Shown: positions 1 to 15,015, counted from the first letter of the stretch. The stretch: DNA of 64,000 nt from Bdellovibrionales bacterium GWB1_55_8 (GCA_001769835.1 MEPR01000068.1:17420-81419), one strand, 5' to 3'. Notes: generated from the letters alone by a model not told the origin. Program-made: numbers and translations.

Positions 1-1
1 T

Positions 2-157
2 CTTTACTACCACCGATTTGGTTTCGAAAACCGCGACTGTCTGAAATACCCCGGTGTCCCGCCCGAAAATTTCATGGTGTTGGCATTTCAGTGCGGGCTC
101 CCTCAGGGGGTTGTCGAATTTCATCCAGCTTTTGCGGTGACAAAAACGGCGGGCTGA
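2..157 (+). CDS. GNAT-family N-acetyltransferase, C-terminal fragment (5' end outside window)
   Basis: Frame 2 reads LYYHRFGFENRDCLKYPGVPPENFMVLAFQCGLPQGVVEFHPAFAVTKTAG*, resembling the C-terminus of YhbS-like GNAT acetyltransferases (YxRFGF, GVVEYHPAF). Confidence 0.75.
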   Translation, partial: LYYHRFGFENRDCLKYPGVPPENFMVLAFQCGLPQGVVEFHPAFAVTKTAG

Positions 158-498
158 GTCTCACGCGAGTCGCGCAAAACGGCCGAGGGCTATACACGCT
201 CGGGGTAGCGCGATCCTAAGATTCGCTGCTTGCCTGCCTATAAAAACAAGAACCCAGGGAGATCTGGTGTTGTTGGCCAGGGAGTTTTTCGCGGCATAGG
301 CGTTGCCGTGACTCCCGCCCCAGACATCTAGAACAAGCGATATGCCTCTCCTGCCCTCGAATCCCCGCATCGCGCATCTAGTGACAGGTCAAAGCGAGTG
401 TAAAATTTTTGGACAGGCCCTGTCAGTGGAGTGGCGCTCCGGCTGCACACTCTTAAAGAAACACTAATAGTTTCCGATAAGCTTGCTGAGGAGCGCGC

Positions 499-1773
499 AT
501 GCCTGCACCAAGGATTTCCAAAGCCCTTCGACTGAGAAACCTGGCGCCGCTACTGCTGCCGATCGCGGCAAGTCTCGCCTCGGCAGACGCAACCCCCAAA
601 AAAGACCCGCCCAATCCGGTGGCCATATTACATTTTTGGGGAATCCAGGCGAAAGAAGGCAAAACTTTCGCTACTTGTACCGAAATTCTTGTCGGCCCGC
701 CAAGTTCCGAACGCCAGGTACCTGTCTCGGGTTGCATGGCGGATCTCGGCGTAAAATATGAACCCCTCAAAGAAGGGCCAGATACCTGTGCCGCTTACAC
801 AAGGGGCGGCCAGTTCATCAAAACCGCAAAACCGGAAGATTGCGCCAAAGCCAAGGCATCCAATCAGACTTGCCCCGATTGCGCGGTCGCAGCCGCAACC
901 ACAGCCACACTATCCGCCGCAATCATTACTTCTCTCGAGGAACTTTCTGGCAAGATCCTGCTTGCCGACGGGGGCGGCACCAGCGGCGGAGGAGACAAGG
1001 ACGGCCTCGAAGCAGCCACGCATTCGCTCACCGCACTGCAGAAGGCCATCTCGCAGGCAGGTCCGCAGATCTACACGCCCGAGGAGAAAAAAAAGCTGCT
1101 GAATGCCGCCGAAAAACTGAAGATCCTGATGGTATCGCAGCCACTTTCCGTGAAAACTTCTTCGGGAGTAATCCAGGAGAGCACGGGCTACAGTTTCAAG
1201 CATGACGGGGTTCCTATTTCGCTCCTCAACCGTGATGGATGGAAACAGATCGAAAATGCCATAGAGCGCGAGAAGTTTTTGCATCACGAGCTTTGCGTGC
1301 TCGAAGGGATCGAAACGACAGGAGACTACCACAAGACTTCGAAGTACGACCAGTTTCGCAAACACAGCTGGAAATTCCGGGAAAACGAAACCAATATCTG
1401 CAGTATTTCAGTATACAAACTCAAGAAGACCCTCTCCGGTAAGCCCATACCCGGCGAACCCCTAGGTTCGACCTCTGCCGTGTTGACGTTCACAGGGGCC
1501 TCGGGGGGCGGCGCCAAACTTTTCAATCTCAACAAGAAGCGGGACGTAAAAGCGCTTTGGGTCATTGGCTCTGAAGGTTATCTCCGGCTCAAAATCGTCG
1601 ATTCCGAGCGCAATGACAAGTCGTCCTTCCTCTGGCTCTACGGCGAACAAAAGACACTTTTCAACGAAACCATACTGGTCGATCCCTTTGGCGACGAGTT
1701 TTACACCGGAACGACGGTAAAGAACGTGGTCTTCGACGATTACTTCATGACCGTGTCGTGTACGAGCCAGTAG
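499..1773 (+). CDS. hypothetical exported protein
   Basis: 424-aa ORF with N-terminal basic/hydrophobic segment; no family recognised. Confidence 0.7.
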   Translation: MPAPRISKALRLRNLAPLLLPIAASLASADATPKKDPPNPVAILHFWGIQAKEGKTFATCTEILVGPPSSERQVPVSGCMADLGVKYEPLKEGPDTCAAYTRGGQFIKTAKPEDCAKAKASNQTCPDCAVAAATTATLSAAIITSLEELSGKILLADGGGTSGGGDKDGLEAATHSLTALQKAISQAGPQIYTPEEKKKLLNAAEKLKILMVSQPLSVKTSSGVIQESTGYSFKHDGVPISLLNRDGWKQIENAIEREKFLHHELCVLEGIETTGDYHKTSKYDQFRKHSWKFRENETNICSISVYKLKKTLSGKPIPGEPLGSTSAVLTFTGASGGGAKLFNLNKKRDVKALWVIGSEGYLRLKIVDSERNDKSSFLWLYGEQKTLFNETILVDPFGDEFYTGTTVKNVVFDDYFMTVSCTSQ

Positions 1774-2322
1774 TCAGTGCCCCTTCGCGCTCCGCTGAAG
1801 CCAGGAGCGGCTGAGGTTTGTCATGGACTTGCCGGAGAGCCACGAAGCCAACCGCAGCCGGGGGGCGAACTCAACCGTTCCCCCTCTGGACCGTATCGCC
1901 TCAAAGAGGGGTGTCATGGTGTTTTGCAGTCGATCGTCATCTGCTCCGCACGAGGCCACCCTAAGCGTGATCGGACGCTCCGGAAGCCCGCGGGCGATGG
2001 CCTCGAAGAACCTGGGATAAAGCAGGGATTTCTTACCCGTGTCGCCATCCACGAATACGGGGGTGAAGTATGGGGTGGTCACGCCCGTTACCGTGCCGTG
2101 AGAAACCCACAGTACCTCATCATATTCACCGTTGAAACAAGCCCTGATTTCCTCAAAACGTGGCGCCTGAAATACCTCAATTTCAGGATATTTTCGAAAC
2201 GCCTTCTCGACCTTCGCGCTTTCCTTCGAATCATTCGCGAAGATCGAGAGGATGCAGACTCTTTCTCCGCCAAAGGCGGAGAAAGAGCACAGTGCCACCA
2301 GCAACCCCAATGCGATGCGCAT
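1774..2322 (-). CDS. small exported protein with possible caspase-like fold (SHG ... ASCG)
   Basis: 182-aa ORF, signal peptide MRIALGLLVALCSFSAFGG; 2 bp downstream of the 2325-2846 ORF, same strand. Confidence 0.65.
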   Translation of the reverse strand: MRIALGLLVALCSFSAFGGERVCILSIFANDSKESAKVEKAFRKYPEIEVFQAPRFEEIRACFNGEYDEVLWVSHGTVTGVTTPYFTPVFVDGDTGKKSLLYPRFFEAIARGLPERPITLRVASCGADDDRLQNTMTPLFEAIRSRGGTVEFAPRLRLASWLSGKSMTNLSRSWLQRSAKGH

Positions 2323-2324
2323 CT

Positions 2325-2846
2325 CTAGATACCCATGATCTCGATTGTGATCTGAGCGAGCTGTGCATTCGCTTTCAACTCCGTCAGTAACCGGATCGCC
2401 TTCTCTTCGGAGTTCACCTGTCTCAGTTCGGACTCGCGGTCCACGAGTTCGAGATCAGACTTGTATGCGAGAATTTCGCTTTCCGTATAGCCCTGGGCTT
2501 TGAGGGCTTCCGAGTCCAGGACCGAGGTATTCGTCTTTTCGTCCAGGATCATGAACGGCAACCCGGCCAGGTACACCAGGAGGCCCATGTCTTCGAATCC
2601 TCCATGAAGATCGTCGTGCGAAAACGCATAATTGTGCTTCTGTGTGTAGCAAAACGCGTTTGCAACCCTGTACCGCAAGTAGTTGTAACAAGGCTGGGTG
2701 AAGACCTGGATCGGTGCCGTGAGGATATCGAGCGCCATCGCCTGGCGCGGCACTAGGCTCCCCGCCAGCCCAAAGCCCGAGGAAGCAAGCACGCTTCCCA
2801 CCACGATCCACTTTTTGAAACTTTCATTCTGCTTCCACTTCAACAT
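2325..2846 (-). CDS. hypothetical exported protein
   Basis: 173-aa ORF with signal-like N-terminus; tight spacing with downstream ORF. Confidence 0.65.
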   Translation of the reverse strand: MLKWKQNESFKKWIVVGSVLASSGFGLAGSLVPRQAMALDILTAPIQVFTQPCYNYLRYRVANAFCYTQKHNYAFSHDDLHGGFEDMGLLVYLAGLPFMILDEKTNTSVLDSEALKAQGYTESEILAYKSDLELVDRESELRQVNSEEKAIRLLTELKANAQLAQITIEIMGI

Positions 2847-2990
2847 AGGTCACTCCTTATTTTCAGCGTCTGGACTGCCCAGGCAGTCGTCTTTCTCAAA
2901 CACCGAGTTTGAGATGACCTGAAAATACAACACAGTGCGTCATTTATCCTTTCGTTTATGTTTAAAGATGCAACTAAATATTTAATCAAA

Positions 2991-2996
2991 TATAAT
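2991..2996 (+). promoter_or_regulatory. putative -10 box TATAAT upstream of TIGR02147-type gene
   Basis: Perfect TATAAT in AT-rich divergent intergenic region, 14 nt before ATG at 3011. Confidence 0.4.
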
Positions 2997-3010
2997 ATCA
3001 CTATTAAGCG

Positions 3011-3826
3011 ATGGATAAGATAGATTTATTTGAACACTCCGATTATCGCGATTTTCTCACAGCCGAGTTTCCCACAAAGGGTCCCGGGCGCGGAGGTCGT
3101 TCCAGTCTTGCTGAGCACCTTCGCTGCGAACTCAGTTTCGTGTCGCTGGTGCTCAACAAGCGGGCCCACTTCAGCTCAGAGCACGCCTTCAGTACGGGCG
3201 AATTCCTGAAACTCACGCCTGACGAGATGGAGTTCCTCCTACTTCTGCATTCATTGACGAAAGCGGGCTCCACAAAACTTCGCGCCTTCTATCGCCAAAA
3301 GATCGATTCCATTCTCAAGACGCGCATGGAAATCCGTGAACGAGTAAAGGCCCAGCAGAGCATGGCGCTTCAACAGCAGCTGGAATATTACAGTCATTGG
3401 ACTTATACGGCAGTGCACATGTGCCTGCTCAATCCGCGCCTCAACACGGTTCAGGCGATTTCGTCATATCTCGACATTTCGCCCGAACGGACAAAAAGGA
3501 TTCTGGAATTCTTCGTCTCCAACGGTCTCGCCGACAACGACCACCGGGGATACCGTTCGGGGCCTGTGCGAATGCATATTGATTCGGCCTCGCCACTCGT
3601 AGGTCGCCATCACACGAACTGGAGATTGCGCACTCTCGAAAAGCTCGCTGATCCGAGAGGGGACGAATTACATTACTCGCTCGTTCTCAGCATTTCCCGT
3701 AAGGACTCCGAACGTATCAAGGCCATCCTCTTGGACAGCATTCAACGGACCGAGACCGTACTCAAAGAATCCGGAGACGAAGCTGTATACAGTATGGCGA
3801 TTGATCTCTTTGAGGTTGGAAAATAG
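3011..3826 (+). CDS. TIGR02147 family (DUF4423-like) putative DNA-binding protein
   Basis: 271-aa protein with family-like N-terminus (lFeHsDYRdFL...) and central segment (YYSHWTYTAVHMCL..., YLDISPERTKRILEFFVSNGLA). Confidence 0.8.
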   Translation: MDKIDLFEHSDYRDFLTAEFPTKGPGRGGRSSLAEHLRCELSFVSLVLNKRAHFSSEHAFSTGEFLKLTPDEMEFLLLLHSLTKAGSTKLRAFYRQKIDSILKTRMEIRERVKAQQSMALQQQLEYYSHWTYTAVHMCLLNPRLNTVQAISSYLDISPERTKRILEFFVSNGLADNDHRGYRSGPVRMHIDSASPLVGRHHTNWRLRTLEKLADPRGDELHYSLVLSISRKDSERIKAILLDSIQRTETVLKESGDEAVYSMAIDLFEVGK

Positions 3827-4217
3827 CGTCCAGCTTTTTGAATTGAGACTTGTTGCCGGATTTGCCGAGATATCCAGAATTGGACTTTGGTTATCCGAAT
3901 GACTCAGCTCAAAGCACTAGTTTCAGCTCCAAGACATGGCCCACTGGGCTGCATATCAAGGGAATGGCCATTATCCGAGCTTTGGCCGGAATCATTCTGT
4001 CTTAGTTGTGCCTCTCGCCGCCCAGAACATACAGGAATCTGTCATCCTACGAAGACACATCCTGTAAATTCGTAGTGGCTCGAGGGCCCCGTTAGAACTC
4101 GAAAACAACGCATCGCCTCTATCACAATGAGATGGTCTGGCGATTTGGTTTATCGGAGCTATTCGGCCGGAGATCAAAAACAGGCGTTATGGGGCGATCG
4201 CTGCAATCCATTCCGGA

Positions 4218-4405
4218 TTCCTGCACGAAAGCTGGAGGACCGCGTTTGGCAGGATGATTACTGGAGCGTCTGAAGACGCAGCTGGAGTCAGTCTCCCCGG
4301 AGGTCAAACGAAGGATCGCCCAAGCCCTGATCCACAAGGTCCTGATCACCAAGGACGGGTGTGAATTGCTCTATTTTGTGGGGACGGAACAAATAAAAAA
4401 GGGGG
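4218..4405 (+). pseudogene. remnant of a serine site-specific recombinase C-terminus
   Basis: ARKLEDRVWQDDYWSV* in one frame and ERLKTQLESVSPEVKRRIAQALIHKVLITKDGCELLYFVGTEQIKKG in another; resembles the C-terminal coiled-coil/strand region of large serine recombinases; frameshifted, no N-terminus. Confidence 0.4.
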
Positions 4406-4430
4406 AAGCGTTTGCTTCCCCCTCGTTTTT
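4401..4430. terminator. Rho-independent terminator, probably bidirectional; likely serves rpoBC-tRNA-Val
   Basis: GGGGGAAGC-GTTT-GCTTCCCCC hairpin; T-run on both strands (CTCGTTTTT on +, TTTTTTATTT on -). Confidence 0.8.
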
Positions 4431-4474
4431 ACCAATAAAAAATTTTCTGTTCTAAGTTCATTTAAAGGCTTGAA

Positions 4475-4549
4475 TGGTGGGCGCTGCAGGGATTGAACCT
4501 GCGACCTTGGCCGTGTAAAGACCCTGCTCTACCGCTGAGCTAAGCGCCC
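4475..4549 (-). tRNA. tRNA-Val(TAC)
   Basis: Cloverleaf by eye: acceptor GGGCGCT/AGCGCCC, loop TTTACAC, T-arm GCAGGTTCAATCCCTGC, encoded CCA. Confidence 0.9.
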
Positions 4550-4626
4550 ATCTCAAGAATCGACCGGAAACTAAAAGGCCACCGCGACTGCTACAGCCGC
4601 GATGGCCTCGAATTTAATAAGTCAGA

Positions 4627-7600
4627 TCAGGTGGCAGACAAAGAAGCCGGCTCGTTCATCGCTTCTTTTTCCATCTCTGCTTCCTCAGAAACCTGGATCT
4701 GGAGGTACTTGTACTTCGTAATACCGGTACCTGCCGGGATCAGACGACCCATGATCACGTTTTCCTTCAAGCCACGGAGATAATCCACACGGCCCGCGAT
4801 ACTGGCTTCGGTCAACACCTTCGTGGTTTCCTGGAACGAAGCTGCCGAAATGAAGCTCTCAGTACTGAGCGAGGCCTTCGTGATACCGAGGAGCAAAGGT
4901 TCCGCCGTCGCCGGAGCGCCACCGGTCTGAATGACTCGTTGGTTCTCCAACTCGAACGATGCCTTCTCACCCTGCTCGCCTGGGAGGAACGTGGTATCAC
5001 CCACATCCCGGATTTTAACCTTGCGGAGCATCTGGCGGACGATTGTCTCGATGTGCTTGTCGTTGATCTTAACGCCCTGCAACCGATAGACTTCCTGCAC
5101 TTCGTCCACGAGGTACTTGGCGAGGGCTTTCTCACCGAGAACCCGCAGAATGTCGTGCGGATTGATCGGACCATCCATCAGCGGCTCACCGGCTTTTACG
5201 TAATCACCTTCGTTCACCGCGAGGTGGCGACCTTTACCGATCAGGTACTCTTTCGCTTCGCCCGTTTCCGGGGTCACGACGACCTTGCGTTTGCCCTTGG
5301 TGTCTTTACCGAAGCTGACGATACCGTCGATTTCAGTAATAACAGCCGCGTCTTTCGGCTTACGTGCTTCGAAGAGTTCGGCCACGCGGGGCAGACCGCC
5401 CGTGATGTCCTTAGTCTTCGTCGTTTCACGATGGATTTTCGCAATCGTGTCACCGGCTTTGATCTGGTCACCGTCCAAAACAACGAGGTTGGCTCCGACG
5501 GGCAGCATATAACGAGCCACGCGGTTACTACCTTCGATCTTGAGGACATTGCCTTTACCATCGGTAATAAGGAGCTTCGGCCGCTTATCAGTAGCCTTGG
5601 ACTCGATGATCACCTTGTGCGAAAGGCCGGTCACGCTGTCGAACTGCTCCTGCATCGTAACGCCTTCTTCAATGTCTTCGAACTGAATGACACCGGAGGC
5701 TTCCGTCACGATCGGCGTGGAATAAGGATCCCACTCAGCCATCAGCTTGCCTTTTTCGACTCCTTCACCGTCTTTGACCACCAATTTGGCGCCGTAAACG
5801 ATCGGATATTTCTCACGTTCGCGGTTATTGGCGTCGATGATCGCGATCTCACCGTTTCGGTTCATGACCGTCAGGTAGCCTTCTTTATTCGTCACCGTGA
5901 CGACGTTGTGGAACCTCACCGTTCCTTTCGTCTTGGCTTCCAAGCTGGACTGCTCAGCACGACGAGAGGCCGTACCACCGATGTGGAACGTACGCATCGT
6001 CAGCTGGGTGCCGGGTTCACCGATGGACTGCGCGGCGATTACGCCGACAGCTTCACCGATATTCACCATGCGTCCCCGAGAGAGGTCACGGCCATAACAG
6101 AGGCCGCAAATACCCTTCTTGGACTGACAGGTCAGCACCGAGCGGATCCGAACGCGGTCAATACCGGCATCATCGATCTTCTTCATGAGGTCTTCGTCGA
6201 TTTCGGTATTAGCAGCGACGAGTGTCTCATTCGTAACCGGATCAATCACGTCGTCCAGGGCCACGCGACCGAGAATACGGTCACCCATACGCTCGATGAT
6301 TTCGCCGCCTTCGATCAATGCACCGACATACAAACCATCCAGGGTACCGCAATCCGGTTCAGTCACGATGACGTCCTGAGAGACGTCAACCAGACGACGG
6401 GTCAGGTATCCTGAGTTCGCAGTCTTCAATGCGGTATCGGCCAAGCCTTTACGAGCACCGTGAGTCGAAACGAAATACTGCAGAACCGTCAGACCTTCGC
6501 GGAAATTCGCGACGATCGGGGTTTCGATGATTTCGCCTGAGGGCTTGGCCATCAGACCGCGCATACCCGCTAACTGACGAATCTGAGCGTTACTGCCTCG
6601 AGCTCCGGAATCGGCCATCATGAAGATGGAGTTGAAGGCCGGGCCGGTAAGCTGCCGTTCCTTGCCTTTCCATGCGACCGGGGCCTGGAACGTCTGTGAC
6701 GAGAGCTGTTTCATCATCGCGCTTGCGATCTGCTCAGAGGTTTGCGCCCAAATATCGATGACTTTGTTGTAGCGCTCGCCATCCGTGATGAGACCTTCGA
6801 TGTACTGATTCTCGATCTCGTGCACTTGCTGATACGCCTTATCGAGAAGTTCTTTTTTCTCGTTGGGCATCTGCATGTCGTGAATGGAGATTGAGATACC
6901 TGCACGCATGGCCTCGCGGAAGCCGGTCTGCATCAGATGGTCTGCAAGAAGAACGGTTTTCTTGTTACCAGTAAGGCGATAACAAACGTCGATCAGTTCA
7001 GCCAAATCCTTCTTGCCGAGTACTTTGTTGTAAACGGAGAAAGGAATCTCAACTGGCACGATCTCGGAGAGAAGCGCCCGGCCGACAGTTGTATCCCAAA
7101 CCTTGCCATTGATGCGGCATTTGATCTTAGACTGCAGCTTGACGATCCCCGCGTCATAGGCGTAATGGACCTCGATCGGATTCGAGAACATCTTGCCTTC
7201 GCCCTTGGAGAAAGGACGTTCACGGGTCATGTAATAGAGCCCAAGAACAATGTCCTGACTGGGAACGATGATCGGCTTGCCGTGCGCTGGCGACAGGATG
7301 TTGTTCGTCGACATCATCAACACGCGAGCTTCGATCTGAGCTTCGATCGAGAGTGGCACGTGAACTGCCATCTGGTCACCGTCGAAGTCGGCGTTGAACG
7401 CCGCGCAAACGAGCGGATGAAGCTGAATGGCCTTTCCTTCGATCAGGACCGGCTCGAACGCCTGAATACCCAAACGATGGAGGGTCGGAGCGCGATTCAG
7501 CATGACCGGATGTTCTTTAACCACCTCTTCCAGGATGTCCCAGACTTCCTGGCGTTGCTTTTCGACCATCTTCTTGGCCGACTTAATCGTGGTCACATAG

Positions 7601-8766
7601 CCGTACTCAGACAGCTTGTTGTAAATGAAGGGCTTGAAGAGTTCGAGCGCCATCACCTTCGGAAGACCGCATTGATGCAGCTTCAACTCGGGGCCGACCA
7701 CGATCACGGAACGACCGGAATAGTCGACGCGTTTGCCGAGCAGGTTCTGACGGAAGCGACCTTGCTTGCCTTTCAGCATATCGGAAAGTGAACGCAACGG
7801 ACGCTTGTTCGGACCCGTGAAGGTCTTCCCACGACGACCGTTATCGAAGAGTGCATCCACGGATTCCTGGAGCATGCGCTTTTCGTTGCGAATAATGATC
7901 TCAGGAGCATTGAGCTCCATCAGGCGCTTCAACCGGTTATTGCGATTGATCACGCGCCGATAGAGGTCGTTCAGATCGGAGGTGGCAAAACGACCACCAT
8001 CGAGCGGAACCAAAGGACGCAGCTCCGGCGGGATAACCGGAATCACTTCCAGCATCATCCACTCAGGCTTGTTCGTGCCACTGGATTTGAACGCTTCGAC
8101 GACCTTCAGACGCTTCGAGAGCTTCGTGCGCTGAGCTTCGGACGTAGTCTGTTTCAACTCGCGGCGGAGCTGACGCGAAGCCACTTCGATATCAACCTTT
8201 TTCAGCATGTCGCGAATAGCTTCGCCACCCATGACAGCGGTGAAGGTCATCCCTTCTTTAACCAGCTGAGAGTATTTCTCTTCACTGACGACGCTGTGCT
8301 CTTCGAGTCCGCTATTTCCGGGATCGAGGACCACGTATGCTTCGCAGTAAAGGACCTTTTCCAGATCCTTCAGCGTGATATCCAGAAGCGCGCCGATACG
8401 AGACGGAAGAGAGCGCAGGAACCAGATATGAGCCACGGGCGTGGCAAGCTCGATGTGGCCAAGACGCTCACGACGAACCTTCGACTGAATGACTTCAACG
8501 CCGCACTTTTCGCAGACAACTCCGCGGTGTTTCATGCGCTTGTACTTGCCGCAATTACACTCGTAATCCTTCACTGGCCCGAAAATCTTTGCGCAGAACA
8601 AGCCGTCCCTTTCAGGCTTGAACGTGCGGTAATTGATTGTTTCCGGCTTTTTGACTTCGCCGAAAGACCATTCGCGGATCTTCTCCGGGGATGCCAGCGA
8701 AATGCGGATTCCCGTGAAGCTCAACGGATCTTTTGGCTTATCGAAAAAATTGAGAAGGTCTTTCAT
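4627..8766 (-). CDS. rpoC: DNA-directed RNA polymerase subunit beta'
   Basis: 1379 aa; [12 protein letters not shown] catalytic motif, zinc-binding [20 protein letters not shown]. Confidence 0.99.
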   Translation of the reverse strand: MKDLLNFFDKPKDPLSFTGIRISLASPEKIREWSFGEVKKPETINYRTFKPERDGLFCAKIFGPVKDYECNCGKYKRMKHRGVVCEKCGVEVIQSKVRRERLGHIELATPVAHIWFLRSLPSRIGALLDITLKDLEKVLYCEAYVVLDPGNSGLEEHSVVSEEKYSQLVKEGMTFTAVMGGEAIRDMLKKVDIEVASRQLRRELKQTTSEAQRTKLSKRLKVVEAFKSSGTNKPEWMMLEVIPVIPPELRPLVPLDGGRFATSDLNDLYRRVINRNNRLKRLMELNAPEIIIRNEKRMLQESVDALFDNGRRGKTFTGPNKRPLRSLSDMLKGKQGRFRQNLLGKRVDYSGRSVIVVGPELKLHQCGLPKVMALELFKPFIYNKLSEYGYVTTIKSAKKMVEKQRQEVWDILEEVVKEHPVMLNRAPTLHRLGIQAFEPVLIEGKAIQLHPLVCAAFNADFDGDQMAVHVPLSIEAQIEARVLMMSTNNILSPAHGKPIIVPSQDIVLGLYYMTRERPFSKGEGKMFSNPIEVHYAYDAGIVKLQSKIKCRINGKVWDTTVGRALLSEIVPVEIPFSVYNKVLGKKDLAELIDVCYRLTGNKKTVLLADHLMQTGFREAMRAGISISIHDMQMPNEKKELLDKAYQQVHEIENQYIEGLITDGERYNKVIDIWAQTSEQIASAMMKQLSSQTFQAPVAWKGKERQLTGPAFNSIFMMADSGARGSNAQIRQLAGMRGLMAKPSGEIIETPIVANFREGLTVLQYFVSTHGARKGLADTALKTANSGYLTRRLVDVSQDVIVTEPDCGTLDGLYVGALIEGGEIIERMGDRILGRVALDDVIDPVTNETLVAANTEIDEDLMKKIDDAGIDRVRIRSVLTCQSKKGICGLCYGRDLSRGRMVNIGEAVGVIAAQSIGEPGTQLTMRTFHIGGTASRRAEQSSLEAKTKGTVRFHNVVTVTNKEGYLTVMNRNGEIAIIDANNREREKYPIVYGAKLVVKDGEGVEKGKLMAEWDPYSTPIVTEASGVIQFEDIEEGVTMQEQFDSVTGLSHKVIIESKATDKRPKLLITDGKGNVLKIEGSNRVARYMLPVGANLVVLDGDQIKAGDTIAKIHRETTKTKDITGGLPRVAELFEARKPKDAAVITEIDGIVSFGKDTKGKRKVVVTPETGEAKEYLIGKGRHLAVNEGDYVKAGEPLMDGPINPHDILRVLGEKALAKYLVDEVQEVYRLQGVKINDKHIETIVRQMLRKVKIRDVGDTTFLPGEQGEKASFELENQRVIQTGGAPATAEPLLLGITKASLSTESFISAASFQETTKVLTEASIAGRVDYLRGLKENVIMGRLIPAGTGITKYKYLQIQVSEEAEMEKEAMNEPASLSAT

Positions 8767-8876
8767 CTTTCGCCCTCGTTCCGGCCCCGGTTCGGGGCCA
8801 TTTTTAAATCAAACTATCTGAAACTGAAACTTGCTGAAAAATTCGGTGGCCCCTCCGATGGGGGCCACCAAGACAA

Positions 8877-13010
<4,134 letters not shown>

Positions 13011-13062
13011 GCTTGCTCCTTAGACAGTGGTTTTCGCGCATTGCACACTGCGCACGTGCGCG

Positions 13063-13112
13063 ATGTCCAATACACGAGTGGCAAAGCCACTCAGACAGGC
13101 AAAATAGGACAT
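13063..13112 (-). promoter_or_regulatory. structured RNA element in rplL-rpoB intergenic region
   Basis: Inner hairpin GAGTGGC-TTT-GCCACTC enclosed by ATGTCC/GGACAT. Confidence 0.4.
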
Positions 13113-13208
13113 ACCCGTACCGCTACGCAAGGCGCCGTTTCGGGCTACCTAGCGTGCGGCACGGTAAATAACGAACCAGAGGTATCAAAAAAAGCGAGCA
13201 AGAAACGA

Positions 13209-13589
13209 TCACTTAAGCTCGACCTTGGCTCCTTCAGCCTCAAGCTTCTTCTTGATGTCTTCGGCTTCCTGCTTGCTGACGCCTTCCTTCAAGGGTTTCG
13301 GAGCGCCTTCAACCAGGTCTTTGGCTTCTTTCAATCCGAGGCCGGTAATGGCGCGGACTTCTTTGATCACGTTGATCTTCTTGTCGCCGGCGGCGGCAAG
13401 AACAACGGTGAATTCCGTCTTGGCTTCAGCAGCCGGAGCAGCAGCTCCAGCGCCCGGCATAGCAACTGCCATTGGGGCGGCGGCCGAAACACCGAACTTG
13501 GTCTCGAGCTCTTTCACGAGCTGAGAGAGTTCAAGAACGGACATGTTTTCGATAAAGGAAATAACGTTTTCCTTGGTGATTGCTGACAT
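13209..13589 (-). CDS. rplL: 50S ribosomal protein L7/L12
   Basis: 126 aa; [41 protein letters not shown]. Confidence 0.98.
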   Translation of the reverse strand: MSAITKENVISFIENMSVLELSQLVKELETKFGVSAAAPMAVAMPGAGAAAPAAEAKTEFTVVLAAAGDKKINVIKEVRAITGLGLKEAKDLVEGAPKPLKEGVSKQEAEDIKKKLEAEGAKVELK

Positions 13590-13705
13590 TTTTTCTACCT
13601 CTTTATTTCACCCGCCATCGTCATGATTTTGGGCTGATTCAATCGCCGGCAGCTTTCCTGATTGCCGGTAAAATGGTTAATGATTCCAGATCTCCAAGCA
13701 GCGCA

Positions 13706-14245
13706 TCACGCCTGGGGATTTTCCTTCTTCTTCTCGATGGCAGCCAGCACTGTGACCAGACTACGAGGCACAGCGGCAAGCACGCCGACGAAGTTCGTGA
13801 TGGGGGCATTCATCGTCCCAAGCAGCATGGCCATCATGACTTCTTTGCTCGGAAGTTTCGCAAGCTCTTCGACACCAGAAGCGTCGATTCGCTTTTTCCC
13901 CATGAGACTGTCCTTGAGCGTGAACGCCTCATTGTCCTGAGCAAATTTGTGAATCACCTTGGCTGCACTGGCCGGATCGCCGTACGCAAACGCGACGAGC
14001 GTCGGTCCGACGGTATCCTCCAGCAGGGCCTTGGCTTCATCGCCGAACGAGCCATCTTTCATGGCCAGCCGGGCGACATTGTTTTTCAAAACTCTCACTT
14101 CCGCGTTCGCGCCACGCATCACTTTGCGGAGATTGTCCGCCTGCGTCGCGGAAAGACCTTTGTAATCCGCGAAGATCGTGACCTGGGCTTTTGTGAATTT
14201 CTGTTTCAGTTCCGAAGCGAGTTCGGCTTTATCTGTGCGATTCAT
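13706..14245 (-). CDS. rplJ: 50S ribosomal protein L10
   Basis: 179 aa; position and sequence typical of L10. Confidence 0.97.
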   Translation of the reverse strand: MNRTDKAELASELKQKFTKAQVTIFADYKGLSATQADNLRKVMRGANAEVRVLKNNVARLAMKDGSFGDEAKALLEDTVGPTLVAFAYGDPASAAKVIHKFAQDNEAFTLKDSLMGKKRIDASGVEELAKLPSKEVMMAMLLGTMNAPITNFVGVLAAVPRSLVTVLAAIEKKKENPQA

Positions 14246-14280
14246 CTTTTTAACCTTTGGTAAACCTTTTGGTTATTAAC

Positions 14281-15015
14281 TCAGCCTACTGCCGTACCGG
14301 AAACATCCATGGGATCGAGCGAAATCCCGGGACTCATCGTGCAGGAGAGCGTCACATTCTTCATGTATGTTCCCTTGCTGGTAGGCGGCTTCGCTTTGAT
14401 CAGGACAGCTGCAAGCGCGAGAAAATTCTCCTTGAGCTTCTGATGACCGAAGGACTTCTTACCGATCGCGACGTGCACGATCCCGGTCTTCTCAGTGCGA
14501 TATTCCATCTTACCGAGCTTCTGTTCCTTCACGGCTTTTGCCACTTCAAAGGTAACCGTGCCGAGCTTCGGGTTCGGCATCAGGCCACGGGGGCCGAGGA
14601 TCTTACCGATCTTGGAAACGGCAACCATCATGTCGGGGGTGGCGATCATCTTGTCGAAGTCGAACCAGCCGCCTGAGATCTTCTCGATCAAGTCTTCTGC
14701 GCCCACGAAATCCGCGCCAGCGGCTTCGGCCTCTTTCGCTTTCTCACCTTTTGCGAGAACGGCAACGCGAACAGTTTTGCCAATACCGTGAGGAAGGACG
14801 ACGGCTCCGCGAACCATCTGGTCAGCGTGCTTGGGATCCACGCCCAGATTGAAGGCGACGTCCACGGCTTCATCGAACTTTGCGTAAGCGACTTCAGGCA
14901 AAAGTTTAAAGGCCTCATCGACCGTGTACTTTTTCCCAAGCTCCAACTTCTGCATTGCCGCAGCGTATTTCTTTCCGTGGCGACCGCTATGGGTCCTTTT
15001 CTTCTTCTCTGCCAT
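14281..15015 (-). CDS. rplA: 50S ribosomal protein L1
   Basis: 244 aa; [15 protein letters not shown] motif. Confidence 0.98.
   Translation of the reverse strand: MAEKKKRTHSGRHGKKYAAAMQKLELGKKYTVDEAFKLLPEVAYAKFDEAVDVAFNLGVDPKHADQMVRGAVVLPHGIGKTVRVAVLAKGEKAKEAEAAGADFVGAEDLIEKISGGWFDFDKMIATPDMMVAVSKIGKILGPRGLMPNPKLGTVTFEVAKAVKEQKLGKMEYRTEKTGIVHVAIGKKSFGHQKLKENFLALAAVLIKAKPPTSKGTYMKNVTLSCTMSPGISLDPMDVSGTAVG

Noticed and set aside
4939-6414. 491-aa plus-strand ORF
   Set aside because: Fully antisense to rpoC; sequence has no recognisable domain and is explained by codon bias of the rpoC strand
6937-7791. 284-aa plus-strand ORF
   Set aside because: Antisense to rpoC
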